DNA from: Sorex araneus
Taxonomy: Eukaryota > Chordata > Mammalia > Eulipotyphla > Soricidae
Direction: 5' to 3'
Length of the DNA stretch: 64,000 bases
NCBI RefSeq assembly: GCF_027595985.1
Contig: NC_073307.1
Coordinates: 120,879,678 to 120,943,677 of the forward strand
Shown: positions 46,205-57,844 of the stretch, piece after piece
Numbering within the stretch: the stretch's first letter is position 1
Layout: each line of letters opens with the position of its first letter
Translations under genes and position numbers: made by a program
Notes under the pieces: generated by a model
Seen by the model: the letters and a program-made list of their open reading frames with translations, nothing else
Told to the model about the DNA's origin: nothing
The model's database searches: none

Positions 46205-46262
46205 AGACAGGGATGAATGGAGTTGTTACTGGTGTTTGCTTGAGCAAGTAGATGAGCAACGG
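46205..46262 (+). mobile_element. RTE 3' end, plus orientation
   Basis: 'gacagggatgaatggagttg' then 'gagcaagtagatgagcaacg' encodes the RTE C-terminus (DRDEW..YW..LEQVDEQR). It joins head to head with the minus fragment and continues into the same flank as 58345 on. Confidence 0.65.
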
Positions 46263-46640
46263 AAGAAAAGTGAAGTGAAGCTTTTATTAAGTCTATTTGT
46301 TCTCTGTCCATCTCCTTCAGAGGAGTGCCTATTTATTTTCTATTCAGATTTTTAGGTAGGGCTTTTGATTATATTCTGTTGTAATCTATATGCTTTATAT
46401 ATCTCATAGGAAAACTTTATCTGATGTTGTTGATTGTATATACTTTCTCCCTTTTCATTTAGTTTCTATTAGTTTTCGCCCATGTTTCCTAAGATTTACA
46501 GTAATATCTGAGTTTTATGAGCTCCATTTTTTATTTTTTTATTCTATTGCATTAAAAACTAATTTTCAATAATTAGTATTTGATTGAAGAGAAAAATCTC
46601 ATAGAGAAATAGTGAGTCCAGATTACTGACAGTACACAGA
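46263..46640 (-). repeat. Old L1 remnant in the duplicated unit
   Basis: Diverged minus-strand L1 ORF2 ('atgctttatatatctcatag', 'actttatctgatg'), parallel to 58345-58735. Confidence 0.6.
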
Positions 46641-46972
46641 GATGTATAAGACAAATATAGAACCATATATCTAGAAAATGAATTGAAAATTATTCCTAGA
46701 GTTTCATGTGTAACTTCTTTCCTATTACCCAGAGTTACTTTCTGATTATTCTATGTGAGAAATACAAACATGTCATGAAAACACTCAAAGATTAATGGCA
46801 ACGGCAAATTTATTCAGTGTGAACACTGTACAGAAATACAAAAGTAACCTTTTTTCCTATATTAGAGGGCATGAAGATAAATGGTGGATCAGTTATAATA
46901 TTCAGCTTTAAAGGATGAGTATCTGAAATTCAGTAAAAAATTTCTGAAAAATATATGTAAATTTTGATTGAG

Positions 46973-47996
46973 TTAGGTCACATGAGTATTTTCTGACATC
47001 TCCAGAGTCTCCTGAGGAGGGCTGCCTTGGCTTCCATCCTCCTCAGGATCATCCTGCAAAGCTCTCTGCAGAATTACTTTGAGGCTCCTTCTTTGCTGTC
47101 TTCTCTGATGTTTAAAAGAGCCAACATAGAAGTAGATGATGGGATTGGCACAGCTGTTGACACAGGTTAATAAATATATCACTTCACGTACTATAAAGTT
47201 GTTCCTGTCAGAAAGAGTTGGCATCCAGTGTAAGAGAACACGACCGATTACCCAGGGCATGCCACAGAGGAGGAAGACCAGCACTGTGCGCCCGATGGTC
47301 ACTTACAGCCTGGTCAGCTTTATCTTCCAAGTGCCACACAACAATCTAATCAGCAGCACTAGGCTGTACCCAAACTGAAGCCCAAAGGAGAAAACCGGCC
47401 ATGTGACAATGGTGAATTGATTTAAAGCACACAAATATCTACTAGGATATCTAAACCATAAGCCACAGAACACCAAATCCAGGTTGATCAGGAGCAGGGC
47501 CAGGGCCCAGAGCAAGCTACACATGACAGATGACATGTGTTTTGGACGGTGGCAATGATACCAGATGGGCTTTAGGACAGACAGACAACGCTCAGTACTA
47601 ATGGCAGTGAGAATGCTCAGGCCTGCAACATACGATAAGAGAAATATTATAAAATTAACTTGGGACACCATGTTGGAGTTTAGTCCGGTATATCCCATAT
47701 GACATAGTATGGAGGATACCATGTGGGTGGATAGACAGGCAAAATCAGCTACTGCCAAGTTGAGGATGTAGACTGAGAAAGCATTCCTCTGCATGCGGAA
47801 AGCCAGGAGCCAGAGCACCACAGCATTTCTTGCCAGCCCCACCAGGGAAATGTTGAGTTTCATAATGCCTGAGATCAGCCAAGTTATTTTACGTGTTCTC
47901 AAAAAGTCCTCCCTGTAATTCTCATACTTCAGTGTATTTTCAGTCACACAAGGTGTGACAGTTACATCCATGCTCAGATACTCTCTGCTGGTGTTC
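46973..47996 (-). pseudogene. MRGPRX-like: MRGPRX-type receptor with a single premature stop (copy 5)
   Basis: Classical start ATG at 47971-47969 (MDVTVTPCVTENTLKYENYR); acceptor 'tttccag' ends at 47997. The frame runs 222 residues through helix 5 (LLCGTWKIKLTRL), stops at TAA 47305-47303 where paralogues have TAC (Tyr), then continues in the same frame with no other lesion for 109 residues to the natural stop at 46973 (helix 6 VFLLCGMPW, helix 7 CANPIIYFYVGSF, tail ETLEMSENTHVT). ERC and the helix 4-5 cysteines are kept. A truncated five-helix product is unlikely to signal. The single lesion suggests recent or polymorphic loss. Downstream and upstream flanks are duplicated around copy 6. Confidence 0.93.
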
Positions 47997-48604
47997 CTGG
48001 AAACACAAATGAGAAAGAATTTTCAGAATTATCACAGATCCTCATGCCCACACTGGTACCTGAGACCAGAGAGAAGCAACTTAGACAGTTTAATCAGCCC
48101 ACACGGCTTTCACATGCTTTATTTAGACTCTTCCTGATCTTTCTAAAATGCCTGGGATTTTTCTACTGAATCACAACTTTTCACAAACATGAAAGGTTTT
48201 CAGGTCCTAATTTTCCCACTAGTTTCCTAGGCCGTGTCCCATTGCACATTCAAAATGAATGTGAAATGAATAAAAATGTTAAGTAAATACTATCATTTCT
48301 GTACAGAGAAAAAAAATAGAAGCACAAAGGTGATTGTTCGGTACCTGATTGCATGCACATAATTGTTGTGTGCTGTTCTGAATATCCAGGTCCAAGTCAG
48401 TTGCTTTTCCTTATCCAACTGTACAGATTCACTTTTAGAAAGAAATGGCTCCTACTTAAAGAGAAAGGAGTGAAAGATACCAGTAACTCTTCTACAGATT
48501 GGGGGAATCTATTAATTTTGGTTTTTATCTACAGCTTGGATTATGCAATTTCAAATGTTAAAGATATTTTGTTAATAATACTGAGAAAGTGCTTACAATT
48601 TAAA
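47997..48604. other. Intron of copy 5, proximal part
   Basis: Closely matches 62392-63011 of copy 6. No separate gene. It includes the shared 'cctaggcc' landmark at which the gene 1 unit has its repeat insertion. Confidence 0.5.
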
Positions 48605-48850
48605 ATTTGTCCAATTTTTCATTGATTTGCTTGAGAATGCACCAGTAACGTCTCCATTTTGAGACTTGTGGTTAATGTTTTTGGCATATAGAATAGAGCA
48701 GGGTAGCTTGCCAGGCTCTGTCATGCGGGATACTACTGAGAGTATATAATAATATAATATAATACTCTCAGTAGTATCCCGCATGGCAGAACGGATGGAG
48801 GAATTAAGCCCTGGTCGGCCTCCTTCAAGTCAAATGCCCTACCTGCTTTG
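48605..48850 (-). mobile_element. Sorex-type SINE with internal perfect inverted repeat
   Basis: A minus-oriented SINE (plus-strand 'gaatgcaccagtaacgtctc' is the tail complement). It is also present at 63012 in the duplicate. Only this copy holds a perfect 24-bp inverted repeat: arms 48722-48745 and 48762-48785, with a 16-nt AT loop. Confidence 0.8.
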
Positions 48851-49320
48851 CTACAATTTAAAATGAATTAAATTTTTTTCTTCTTTGATAATAATGTTAC
48901 TGTCAGCTTTGATGTATAAAACTTTCAAGCACCCCACATACACTGTGGTCTCATTTCTCTCCATGATTTTTCCATTGACTGAACTTTCCCACTTTTCACT
49001 CCCTTTTCTCCTTAGCATCATAGACTTTCTACTGAAGTCTAGTTCTCATTTCCTGTTAGTCCGGGACATTTGTTATTCCCTGACAGTATTTCTTTATATG
49101 AGACAGATTACTCTATACATATCTTTCTCCTAACTTCACTTACAATAAGATCCATCCACATAGCAAGCAATTAATTGACTTTTTTTTTGTAGCCTCCCAA
49201 GAGCAATGTTCAAAAGCACAAGACCCTTGCTGGTAGGAAAAGACTACCATTGTTACCAAGCAGAAGACTCAATAGAGGATAACCTCCCCTGAGCAACTCC
49301 CAGGATGAAAGGAGGACTTC

Positions 49321-49441
49321 TTTTCTTTTCTTTTTTTATTGAATCACCATGAGATACAGCTACAAAGCTTTCATGTTTAAGTCTAAGTCATTCACTGATC
49401 AAACACCCATCCCTCCACCAGTGCACATTTTCAACCACCAA
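49321..49441 (-). repeat. Short L1 3'-terminal fragment
   Basis: A T-rich start, 'attgaatcaccatgagatac' and a 'ccctccaccagtgcacattt' end. It is flanked by 'aggaggactt' (49311 and 49443) as target-site duplication, and is present in both copies of the segmental duplication (63682). Confidence 0.65.
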
Positions 49442-50736
49442 TGAGGAGGACTTATTTTACTAAAAATATAAAGAAGCCATCAAATCTCTCTTGGATTTTG
49501 CACTCTTGGTGGCCTGAATGAGAAGAAAAGTACAGACATATTTCCATCCATCAGGTCACATGTCCTATTCACTCATGGCACTAAACACAAATGTCAGCTG
49601 TAACAAGTGCTTGTCTTTCGTGTCTCAAGAAAAAAATCTTAGACATATAAACCTTCCTCATGTGTGTTGTTGTTTATAATAATGCTCATTATTAGATTCT
49701 CCTTGTGTAACACTATTCACTTGACTACTTATTGAGATAGCCTTATTAACACACAGGAAGAAAAGTTAAGAATAAATGACTTGGGATGTGCATAGGTCAA
49801 CATAGAAGCTGATTCAGGAGCCATGCTGAAGGAATTCCAGGTTTTCTGCCACATTATTTAAAACGAGAGGAGTTTCCATCAAATGTCTCCAAAAGGAGAA
49901 GTTCCTGAGGAAGAATCAATGTCGCTAGACTGCAGTTACCCACTATTTCCATTCTTCTTAGAAATATTATTGAGGTTGTGGGAACAGGGTTGCTGGATTC
50001 TGACTGGTACCAAGCAACTGTGCCCTGTCATCTTTGGGCACATGCTTTGAGGGGTGCATAAATAAGGCACTGACTCTTTGCATTCTGCCTTTCTTTTCTT
50101 TCCCTGGCTGGTTGCTACCTATGACAGAACAGTAAACAGTGTCAGCACATTAAAACAATTTTTTTAAAGGGAAATCACAAAAATGGGAGAGTCATAGTTC
50201 CTCAAACTCAGGTCAGTTTTAGATATTGTAGTTCATTTAAACCACAGTTGCTATTCTTTTTTCCAAAAAAAATCATGAGCATGAAATAATTCAAAATATC
50301 TTATCACCATATTTTCTACTAAATATCAGATTATACTGAAAGTGATTTATTATAGTAGTGAGAAATCATTCCAAAGAAGTTATACCGGTAAAGATATGAC
50401 AACCTACATGTAAAGCAAGCAAGTCAATGGAATATGGTTATGCATTCAGGAGAAATATCTCTGTGCCTCACAGATGGGTTCTCATTTCCTCTGACTCTGG
50501 TGCATCCAGAAAATGAAACATGAAAAGTGGTAGGACAGTAATTTGAAATTCTTTCTCCCAGCCAGATTGTGAGTTTACAGTGACACAGGTAGACAGTGCT
50601 ACCAGTTGGACTATCTCACTGCCTCCTGACTTTCTGTCTATTCTTGGTGCACTCACGTGGCTCCCAGTTTTAGGTTCATGGATGTACCTTAACACAAAAA
50701 GACAGTAGTGTCTCTGGAAATAAGTGATAAACTTAC
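49442..50736. other. Intron of copy 5, distal part
   Basis: 49442-49640 matches 12280-12460. 49895-50120 matches 35420-35640. 50400-50700 matches 35990-36420 and 54815-55200. These are shared blocks of the ancestral MRGPR unit. No gene. Confidence 0.55.
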
Positions 50737-50900
50737 CTGCTTTGCATTCTTCCTTTTGATGGCAAGCTGACTCCTGTTGACAGCAAGAGTCTGTAGAGAT
50801 TCACCTTTGTTTTGAATTCTTCTCTGCCCCACAAAAGACCCCTTTGAGGAGTGGAAGTTGGTGAGAAGGAGGCTTAGCAGATTTCCCAGGTTCTTCTGTG
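50737..50900 (-). other. MRGPRX-like: Probable 5' exon of copy 5 with ATG and strong donor
   Basis: The minus strand ends ATGCAAAGCAG|GTAAGT (exon end 50737; ATG 50747-50745). Joined to G at 47996 it reads M-Q-S-R-N-T-S-R-E-Y-L-S then the classical Met-Asp-Val, in frame and without a stop. The implied intron is 2.74 kb. The 5' boundary is unknown. Confidence 0.6.
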
Positions 50901-52117
50901 AGTTGCTGTTCAGAGACCCGCTGTCAAATGTGAGCACAATGTCTTTGGTGTCATGACCACTCTGGGGATGTGTCATTAGATCTAACCCCTATCTCAGCTG
51001 TATTTCTCCACTGAAGTAAATACCCTGCTAGTGGTTCTTGTGGATTGTCTCACTGATAGCTCTGTGCCTGAACAGCACATAGAGCAATGTCAGTTGAGTC
51101 TGTGAAGATTTTTAATTAGGTATAAATTGAAAATTCCTTATCTTTGATTCAAACTCTACCTGGCTCATTTAAATTTTGTGTTATTATGGCAATAAATAGG
51201 TAACTTATACTTTGCGTACAATTGGCCACAGAAGTCTATGAACTTATATAAAGTCTACTGACCTCATGTCCAGCAGAATCAGTTTGGTTCATCTTTGCAT
51301 GTAAATTTTTTGGTTATGATTGTTAATTTGAATAACATTTATATTTCTTTTTCCTTGTCTGTTTGAACAAGAATGATTTTTATTCACATATAGGATTTTA
51401 AGGCAAGGCATAGATTTTTAGATTTGTAATTAAACTTAGTGGTTAGTAATGTACTCTCTAGAAAATTTCAATAATATGCAAAATAAACCAAGTATGTACA
51501 ATTAGAAACAGTGAAAAGTCACCATTTTTAATTATTTATGTGAAGTGTTAAATTACTCACAATTATATTTTTCCCCTGAAGAACAAAAATGCAAAACTTT
51601 TATTTTTCAGCTGTTATGACAGTGAAGGTTGAAACATCCTCTCACCTTTGTGACAGAAGGAAAATTTGACAAATAGGCAAGGAGGGCCATTTAATATTTG
51701 TGCAATGACATATAAATATCATACATTTTCTTCCCTTACCTTCTTAAACAGTAATTAATTTACAGTGATGTTTGTGCATGTACCGAATACATAATACAGA
51801 GTTTACACATATTGAATTATTTGTCCTATTATCACCAAAAGTCAAGCTGTCCAATTCACTGAATCAATGGCAATGTATATGAACAACTAGCACCTATGTA
51901 GCTGTATAAAAATTGTAATATATTGATTTGGAATGGTTTCTGAGTTAATACTCTACTTTGTTAAAAAGTGTGTGAATCAGGCAAATAAGAAGTTGATAAC
52001 CTCAACATAAAATAAATCTCATAAAACTCAGTACCAAAAAGACATCCTGCCCAAATCCAAAGTAGAAGAGCAGAATAGACTTCTTCAAAGAGTACCTACC
52101 CATTACTAGGAGGCATC
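50901..52117. other. Upstream module of copy 5
   Basis: 50900-51160 matches 36650-36850 and 55440-55640. 51440-52110 is the distal module (as 26130 and 55930). Promoter position is likely, but I cannot point to a TATA box or start site. Confidence 0.45.
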
Positions 52118-52170
<53 letters not shown>

Positions 52171-52440
52171 GTTGATCTTCAAATTTCTCGAGAGGTCTCA
52201 GTAATGTCTCCATTCATCCTAGCCCTGAGATTTTAGAAGCCTCTCTCTACTTGCCCTTTTCAATGGTGCTGCATTGGAGGCTCTTTCATGGTTGGGGGAA
52301 TGAGACCCATCATTGTTACTGGTTTTGGCATATGAATACACCACGGGGAGCTTGCCAAGCTCTCTCTCCTGCGGTCAGGAAACTCTTGGTAGCTTGCCAG
52401 GTTCTCTGAGAGGGAGAACTAGGCTATAAATAGGAGCTCA
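52118..52440 (-). mobile_element. SINE with (CAT)17 tail
   Basis: The plus-strand trinucleotide run (CAT)n at 52118-52168 is the tail of a minus-oriented SINE ((ATG)n on its sense strand), directly after 'gtctcagtaatgtctccatt'. The body has an extended segment (52220-52310), then 'ccacggggagcttgccaagc'. The head is lost. Confidence 0.7.
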
Positions 52441-53794
52441 GTTTAAATTCGTGTTCCACATCTATAAATACATAATATAATAACCTCACCATCACCTCAC
52501 ACTGAGAAGATAGTATATATCACAAAGATTAGAAATATCAAGGCTTCATAAATGTGTCATATAAAGGGAATTATTGCACAGTGTTCATGGACTTAAAATT
52601 GGACATCTATCTTTATAGATAATGTAATCATTTTTATAATATAGAAATAATCTATGTGTCAAAATACAGAAGTGAGGATAATGATCTTTTGGTGATTCTG
52701 AACCATGTATTTGTATGTGAAGTGCTGCGTATTTGTACCTGCTTTTCTATTTCCCCTATAGCCTTTTTATATTTTACTATAGAGCAATATTCTTTGTTTA
52801 AACGCAGAAACACCAATAATGCTATGCTCCTAATATTTGGGAGTTGATTGACTCTGAAATATATCTACTACTTGGAATTGGCCATAATTACTTGACTCAG
52901 GCTTCAGCTACTGTAGTTCCTTAACACCCCAAAAGGATGTACCGCTGTAGGACTGGGATGTGCCCAGGGTGAGTGGTAAAGCTCTCCAAGCATCCACATG
53001 GGACAGTCTAGAAAACAAAAATGCATGGTCTTGATGCAAGCTGTTTTGAGTTAAGAGACAGGGGAAGGTCAAGCTGAGTTGGCCTGAGGAGACTGAGTCT
53101 AGGATTTATGGTGATAGTATTTTTGCTCTCAGATCCCAGAGAACTGAGTGTTAGGATTTTTGTCTCTTACTGTGTTTTTTTCCAAATAACTGCAAGTATT
53201 GATAACATATACAACTAGAAGGAAAGGTAAAAGCAATGTACATGTCCCTGGGAGACAGAGTATCTCCTTGCATGTTAGTCTCTCCCAAAGAAAATTTTCT
53301 ATTTTTTATTTATATAAATGAACTATGTAAATTTCCCGATGTCTTACTTATGTAAATGATCAATCACACCTAAGTCCTTCACCTCAACTTCCCTCAGATT
53401 TTCTATTAGTATGCTAGAAGCTCTGATTAAATGGGCCATTTTCACCACTAGGATGTGGTCCCCTGTCTCTCTGACTCTCTACTGTGGAGGCCTGGAGAGG
53501 ACGGGAGGCGGCTCTGGGCGCTGAATGCAGGTGTCGTCCCAGCAGCACCTGCACGTTATTCTGTGAACTCACATGCACCCAACATCTGAAGGGGCTTGAG
53601 GTAGGCTGTCCACACTTTCACTCATCATCTCAGGGAATTCTTGCAAGGCCCTCAGGTTGTTGCTACGGTGAGGTCAAACAAAGTAGCACCAACTATCACA
53701 GACAAGACAGACATAAATGGAAAACGTTAACAGGGCAAACATCAATATCTTTCAGAATACAAAATATTTCAGAATCCTGTGGATTTCTTTGGAA
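52441..53794. other. Intergenic, nothing recognised
   Basis: Mostly AT-rich with a GC-richer island at 53480-53680. The frame there (119 codons) has no recognisable domain and runs into the receptor relic on the other strand, so I do not call it a gene. Confidence 0.4.
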
Positions 53795-53865
53795 GTCCAC
53801 AGGGTGGTTAGACCAGCACACTGTGAGCCTGATGGTCAGATAGAGTCTGGTCAGCTCTTTGTTTT
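53795..53865 (-). pseudogene. MRGPR relic (helix 5-6 loop only)
   Basis: The minus strand reads E-L-T-R-L-Y-L-T-I-R-L-T-V, matching K-L-T-R-L-Y-V-T-I-G-L-T-V of the other receptors. The plus text 'gaccagcacactgtgagcct' parallels 'gaccagcactgtgagcccaa' at 44269. It is cut at 53866 by L1-derived sequence. Its 5' exon module survives at 55224. Confidence 0.75.
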
Positions 53866-53875
53866 ATGTTTATCT

Positions 53876-53968
53876 TTATTTTTTTAAATTTTATTCTTTT
53901 ATTGAATCACCATGTGGAAAGTAACAAAGCTTTCAGGTTTGAGTCTCAGTTATACAATGCTCAAATCT
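53876..53968 (-). repeat. Short L1 3'-terminal fragment
   Basis: 'ttattgaatcaccatgtgga', 'aaagctttcaggtttgagtc'. It ends after about 90 bp. Confidence 0.6.
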
Positions 53969-54103
53969 TTTTTTTCTAACAAGACAAAATCTTTAGTTTA
54001 GTTAGAAATGTACTTAAGTGAAAACTTTATGTGAATAGCTAAGTAAATTCATTTTTGTTTTCCTGCATTGTTGTGTTCAGGTTTTCTAAGCAAATCCTTA
54101 CCT

Positions 54104-54816
54104 AGTGCTTTATTTTATTTTTTATTTTTATTTTTTAATTAGTGAATCACCCTGAGGGTACAGTTACATATTTATACGTTTTTGTGCTTTTGTTTCCTTT
54201 ATACAATTTTCGAGAACCCATCCCTCCACCAGTGACCATTCTCCACCACCAATGAAACCAGTATCCCTACCACCCCCTAATCCCACCCCCCACCCCACAC
54301 TTTCTCTGTGGCAGGGCATTCCCTTTTGTTCTCTCTCTCCTTTTGGTTGTTGAGGCTTGCAAGAGGGGTATTGGGCAGCCTACGTGTTCAATCTATAGTC
54401 TACTTTCAGCACGCATCTCCCATCCTGAGCGGGTTCTCCAACCACATTTTACTTGGTGTTCCCTTCTCTATCTGAGCTACCTTATTCCCCCAGCATGTGA
54501 GGCCATCTTCCGAGCTATGGAGCCAACCTCCTGGTGCATATTTTTACTATTCTTGGATGTTAGTCTCCTATTCTGTTATTTTATATTGCACAGATGAACA
54601 CAGTCTTTCTATGTCTGTCTCTCTCCTTCTGACTCATTTCACTTAACAAGATACTTTCCATGTTGATCCACTTATATGCAAAGGTCATGACTTCATCTTT
54701 TCTAACAGCTGCATAGAATTCCATTGTATAGATGTACCAAAGTTTCTTTAACCAGTCATCTGTTCTCGGGCACTCAGGTTTTTCCCAGATCATGGCTATT
54801 GTAAACAGTGTTGCGA
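54104..54816 (-). mobile_element. 5'-truncated L1 (L1-F)
   Basis: 3' UTR from the T-run at 54104 to about 54580, then the ORF2 C-terminus (54793-54581: [39 protein letters not shown]). It stops at 54816, where MRGPR intron sequence resumes ('cagagaaaaccccagaaact', as at 36018). Confidence 0.9.
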
Positions 54817-55223
54817 TGTACAGAGAAAACCCCAGAAACTACCTTCTGTGAGCATGCTAAAGACTTCTCTGCCTTTGTCACTATATCTCATTTGCATATT
54901 CTCCATTGATCATGCATCTAGGAGGAAATATCTCTGGGATCAATGATGAATTCCCATTTCCTCTGACTCTGGTGCTTTCAGGAAAATGAGACGTGAAAAA
55001 ACTGTGAGGACAGCCATTTGAAGTACTGTCTCCCTGCCAGGCTATGAGTTTGTAGGGACACAGGTAGGCACAGAGCCTGGCAAAAACCCTACACACTGTA
55101 CTTTCTCCCTTGCCCCTGAACATCTGTCTTGTGCACACATGTAACTCCCAGTTTGAGGTTCATGTATGTGCCTTAGGACAAAAACACGGCAGTGGCTTTG
55201 GAAGTAAACTTGATAAAACTTAC
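54817..55223. other. Intron remnant of relic receptor
   Basis: Matches 36010-36420 and 50430-50730, including the old SINE head at 55040-55115. Confidence 0.5.
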
Positions 55224-55420
55224 TCTGTGTTCTTCTTTTAAACTGCAAGCTGACTTCTGTAGACTGGAAGAGTGTATAGAGATTCTGCTTTGTTTTGAAC
55301 CCTTCTCTATGCCCTGCAAAAGAACTCTTGGAAGTAGTGGAAGTTGGTGGGGAAGGTTGGCTTCTGAAGTTTCCCACAATTTCCTGTGAGTTATTGTTCA
55401 GAGACCTGCTGTCAAAGGAG
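55224..55420 (-). other. MRGPR 5' exon module of relic copy (ATG lost)
   Basis: Ends 'gaacacaga' then GTAAGT (donor GT at 55223-55222). The ATG 11 nt before the donor in other copies is missing, apparently by a small deletion. Confidence 0.5.
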
Positions 55421-57844
55421 ACCACATGACTTTGGTGTCATGAGCACTCTTTGGAAGGCTTAAAGTTAGATCTGAGGAAACCTCCATCTCAGTCTGTGCA
55501 TCTCCACCTCTCATGTTATGCTTCCCTGCCAGTGGTTCTTGTGGATTCTCTCACTGACAATCATGTGCCAAGGCAGCAACAAAGTAATGGGAGTTGGCTG
55601 TGAAGATTTACAATTAGCAAAAAGTGCACATTATTTATCTGAGATTCCGTCTCTCTCTGAGTTGTTAAATTTTGCATTATCATGACAAGTCATGTATTTT
55701 CTATATAATTTTCCTTTTAATGCAACAGTAACATGTGTCATCTCATATGTAATGGACTGGTCCTTATTACATAATTTGCAGTTTGGTTCACTTTTGCTTC
55801 TAAGTTCTTTTGCTATGATTTCTTATGATTTAAATAACATATTCTTGTTTTTGTTTGCTACTAGAACCAGGGAGTCATTTTCATTCATGTATAGGATCTT
55901 AATGTATGGCAGGAGATTTTGAATATTTCAGATATTTCATTACATTTAATTTTAAATATTGTACGAATATTCTCAAGAAAAGTCGAATAATATGCAAAAC
56001 AAACCAAGTGTGGGCAGCAGAAATGGTGCAAAAATCCCAATTTTTAATGATTTAAATTTACATTAAAATCACTCACGTATACATATTCACTGAGATAAAA
56101 GTGCAGAACATATCTTCATGAGCTATGGTAACAACGTGGGTGAAGGTATTCCCAGACTTTTTGATGGAAGTGAAATTTCACAGAATCAGCAAGCAGGGCC
56201 ATTTCAAATATTTATTATGATATGTCAATGTCATATATTTTTCTTCATTTTTTGATGTAGTATTTCTTTACGGAGATGCTCGCACGTGTGCCAAATAAAT
56301 AATACAAAGTTCAACATCTAGAAATATTTGTAGTATTATCAAGAAAGGAAAATGTGTCCAACACACTGAATAAATTGCAATCCATAATAACTCCAGTCCA
56401 ACTATGTGAAAAATTATAATACATTGATTTGGAATGGTTTCTAATAAATTCTCTACTTAGTTAAAAGTGTGTCAACCATACAAATAAGTTGATAAACAAA
56501 AGGTGTACAAATCTTATAAAACTCAATATAAAAAGCACATTGAGTCCAATCCCAAATTTGAAGAGTTGAATAGAGTCTTTCAAAGAGTAATAACAATTTT
56601 CGAAAAAAACAGAAAATAGTTCTTTTTGTTTATTCTTTATTCATATACTTTTTAATTTTTCAAATTGTATTTTCATAATACTGCTCATGAAAATTTTTTA
56701 CATTTGACCTTCCAATAACAGTCCCACCACTATTTGTACTTCCCAACACCATTATTTCGAATTTTCTCACCAACATTCAGCCTGCCCCAAAGGCAGATCT
56801 TAAATAATGTATTTTGTAGTGCTTGCTATGAATAATCCTCAGAACATGATCCAAAAATGTTTCCTTATACAAAAGAGTGTGAAAATTGTTTTATTTCAAT
56901 TTGGAGTCATTTAACAAACTCTAGTATAAGAAATTACTAACAATGTTTTAGAGGTTAAGCCTCTGTGCAATATATATGTATATATGTATGTATATATACA
57001 TTGTATATATTATGTATTATATAAAATATATGTATATGTATGCATATATATCCATGCTTGATCAAGATTGGTTGCCTTCAACTTTGCAAACCGTCAAATG
57101 TGGTGTGCTACTCTTGGCATATCAGTGGCTTAGAAAATTAGATGTTGCTTCAGAAGTTCTAAAATTTTAAGTAGAGTGATGTAGCTGGAATAAAGTTTTT
57201 AATTGGATGACTACTTTGGCATCCAGGAGCATCTCTGCAGCTTGTTGTTGTCTTCTGATATTTATTTGTGAGTCTCTGGGTCAAGGCCATTAATGACCTT
57301 ATATGGCACCAGAGGCAGTTCCTGGGAATGAATGCCAGCCTCTGGGAAGAATCAGGAGATAGGGAAAAGTTGCCCATTCTCAACTCCATGAGAGTCTGTG
57401 AATTTCAGTCACAAAACCCTCATACCTGGGTTTCTCAGCAGATTCATTCTTATGTGTGAGGAGCTTGTCCTGAGCCTGTGTAGATTGGCTGTGAGCATGG
57501 AGGTAATAGGGTTCTAGAGGTTTATGGCTGTTGGGGATCTCTTGGGGAAGATATTGGACTCATCTACCCTTCTCTGATTTGTCCTGGATGAACTCAGCCT
57601 GGTGTGGGTCATTGAGGCAACTCTGCAGCTTGTTGCTCTCTTCCAAATTTATTTGTGAGATTCTGGATCATGATTCTTAATGAGCTTATTTGATGCCAGA
57701 GGTAATTAGGGGGTGTTGTTCCTTTTTTACCTGGGAAGCTCAAGTTACTGTGTGACTCATATAGTTCTAAGAGCAAGAAGAATAAAGAAGATGTATCTTT
57801 GACTTTAAGAGATCGCACAAAAGTTGTAATCAAAAAGTGGTTAA
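55421..57844. other. Upstream and distal modules of relic copy
   Basis: 55440-55640 matches 36650-36850. 55930-57840 matches 26126-27480 but without its SINE. A TATG/TA low-complexity run lies at 56970-57050. No gene. Confidence 0.5.

Noticed and set aside
53484..53843. 119-codon frame in a GC-richer patch
   Set aside because: No recognisable domain. It overlaps the receptor relic on the opposite strand and begins without supporting signals.
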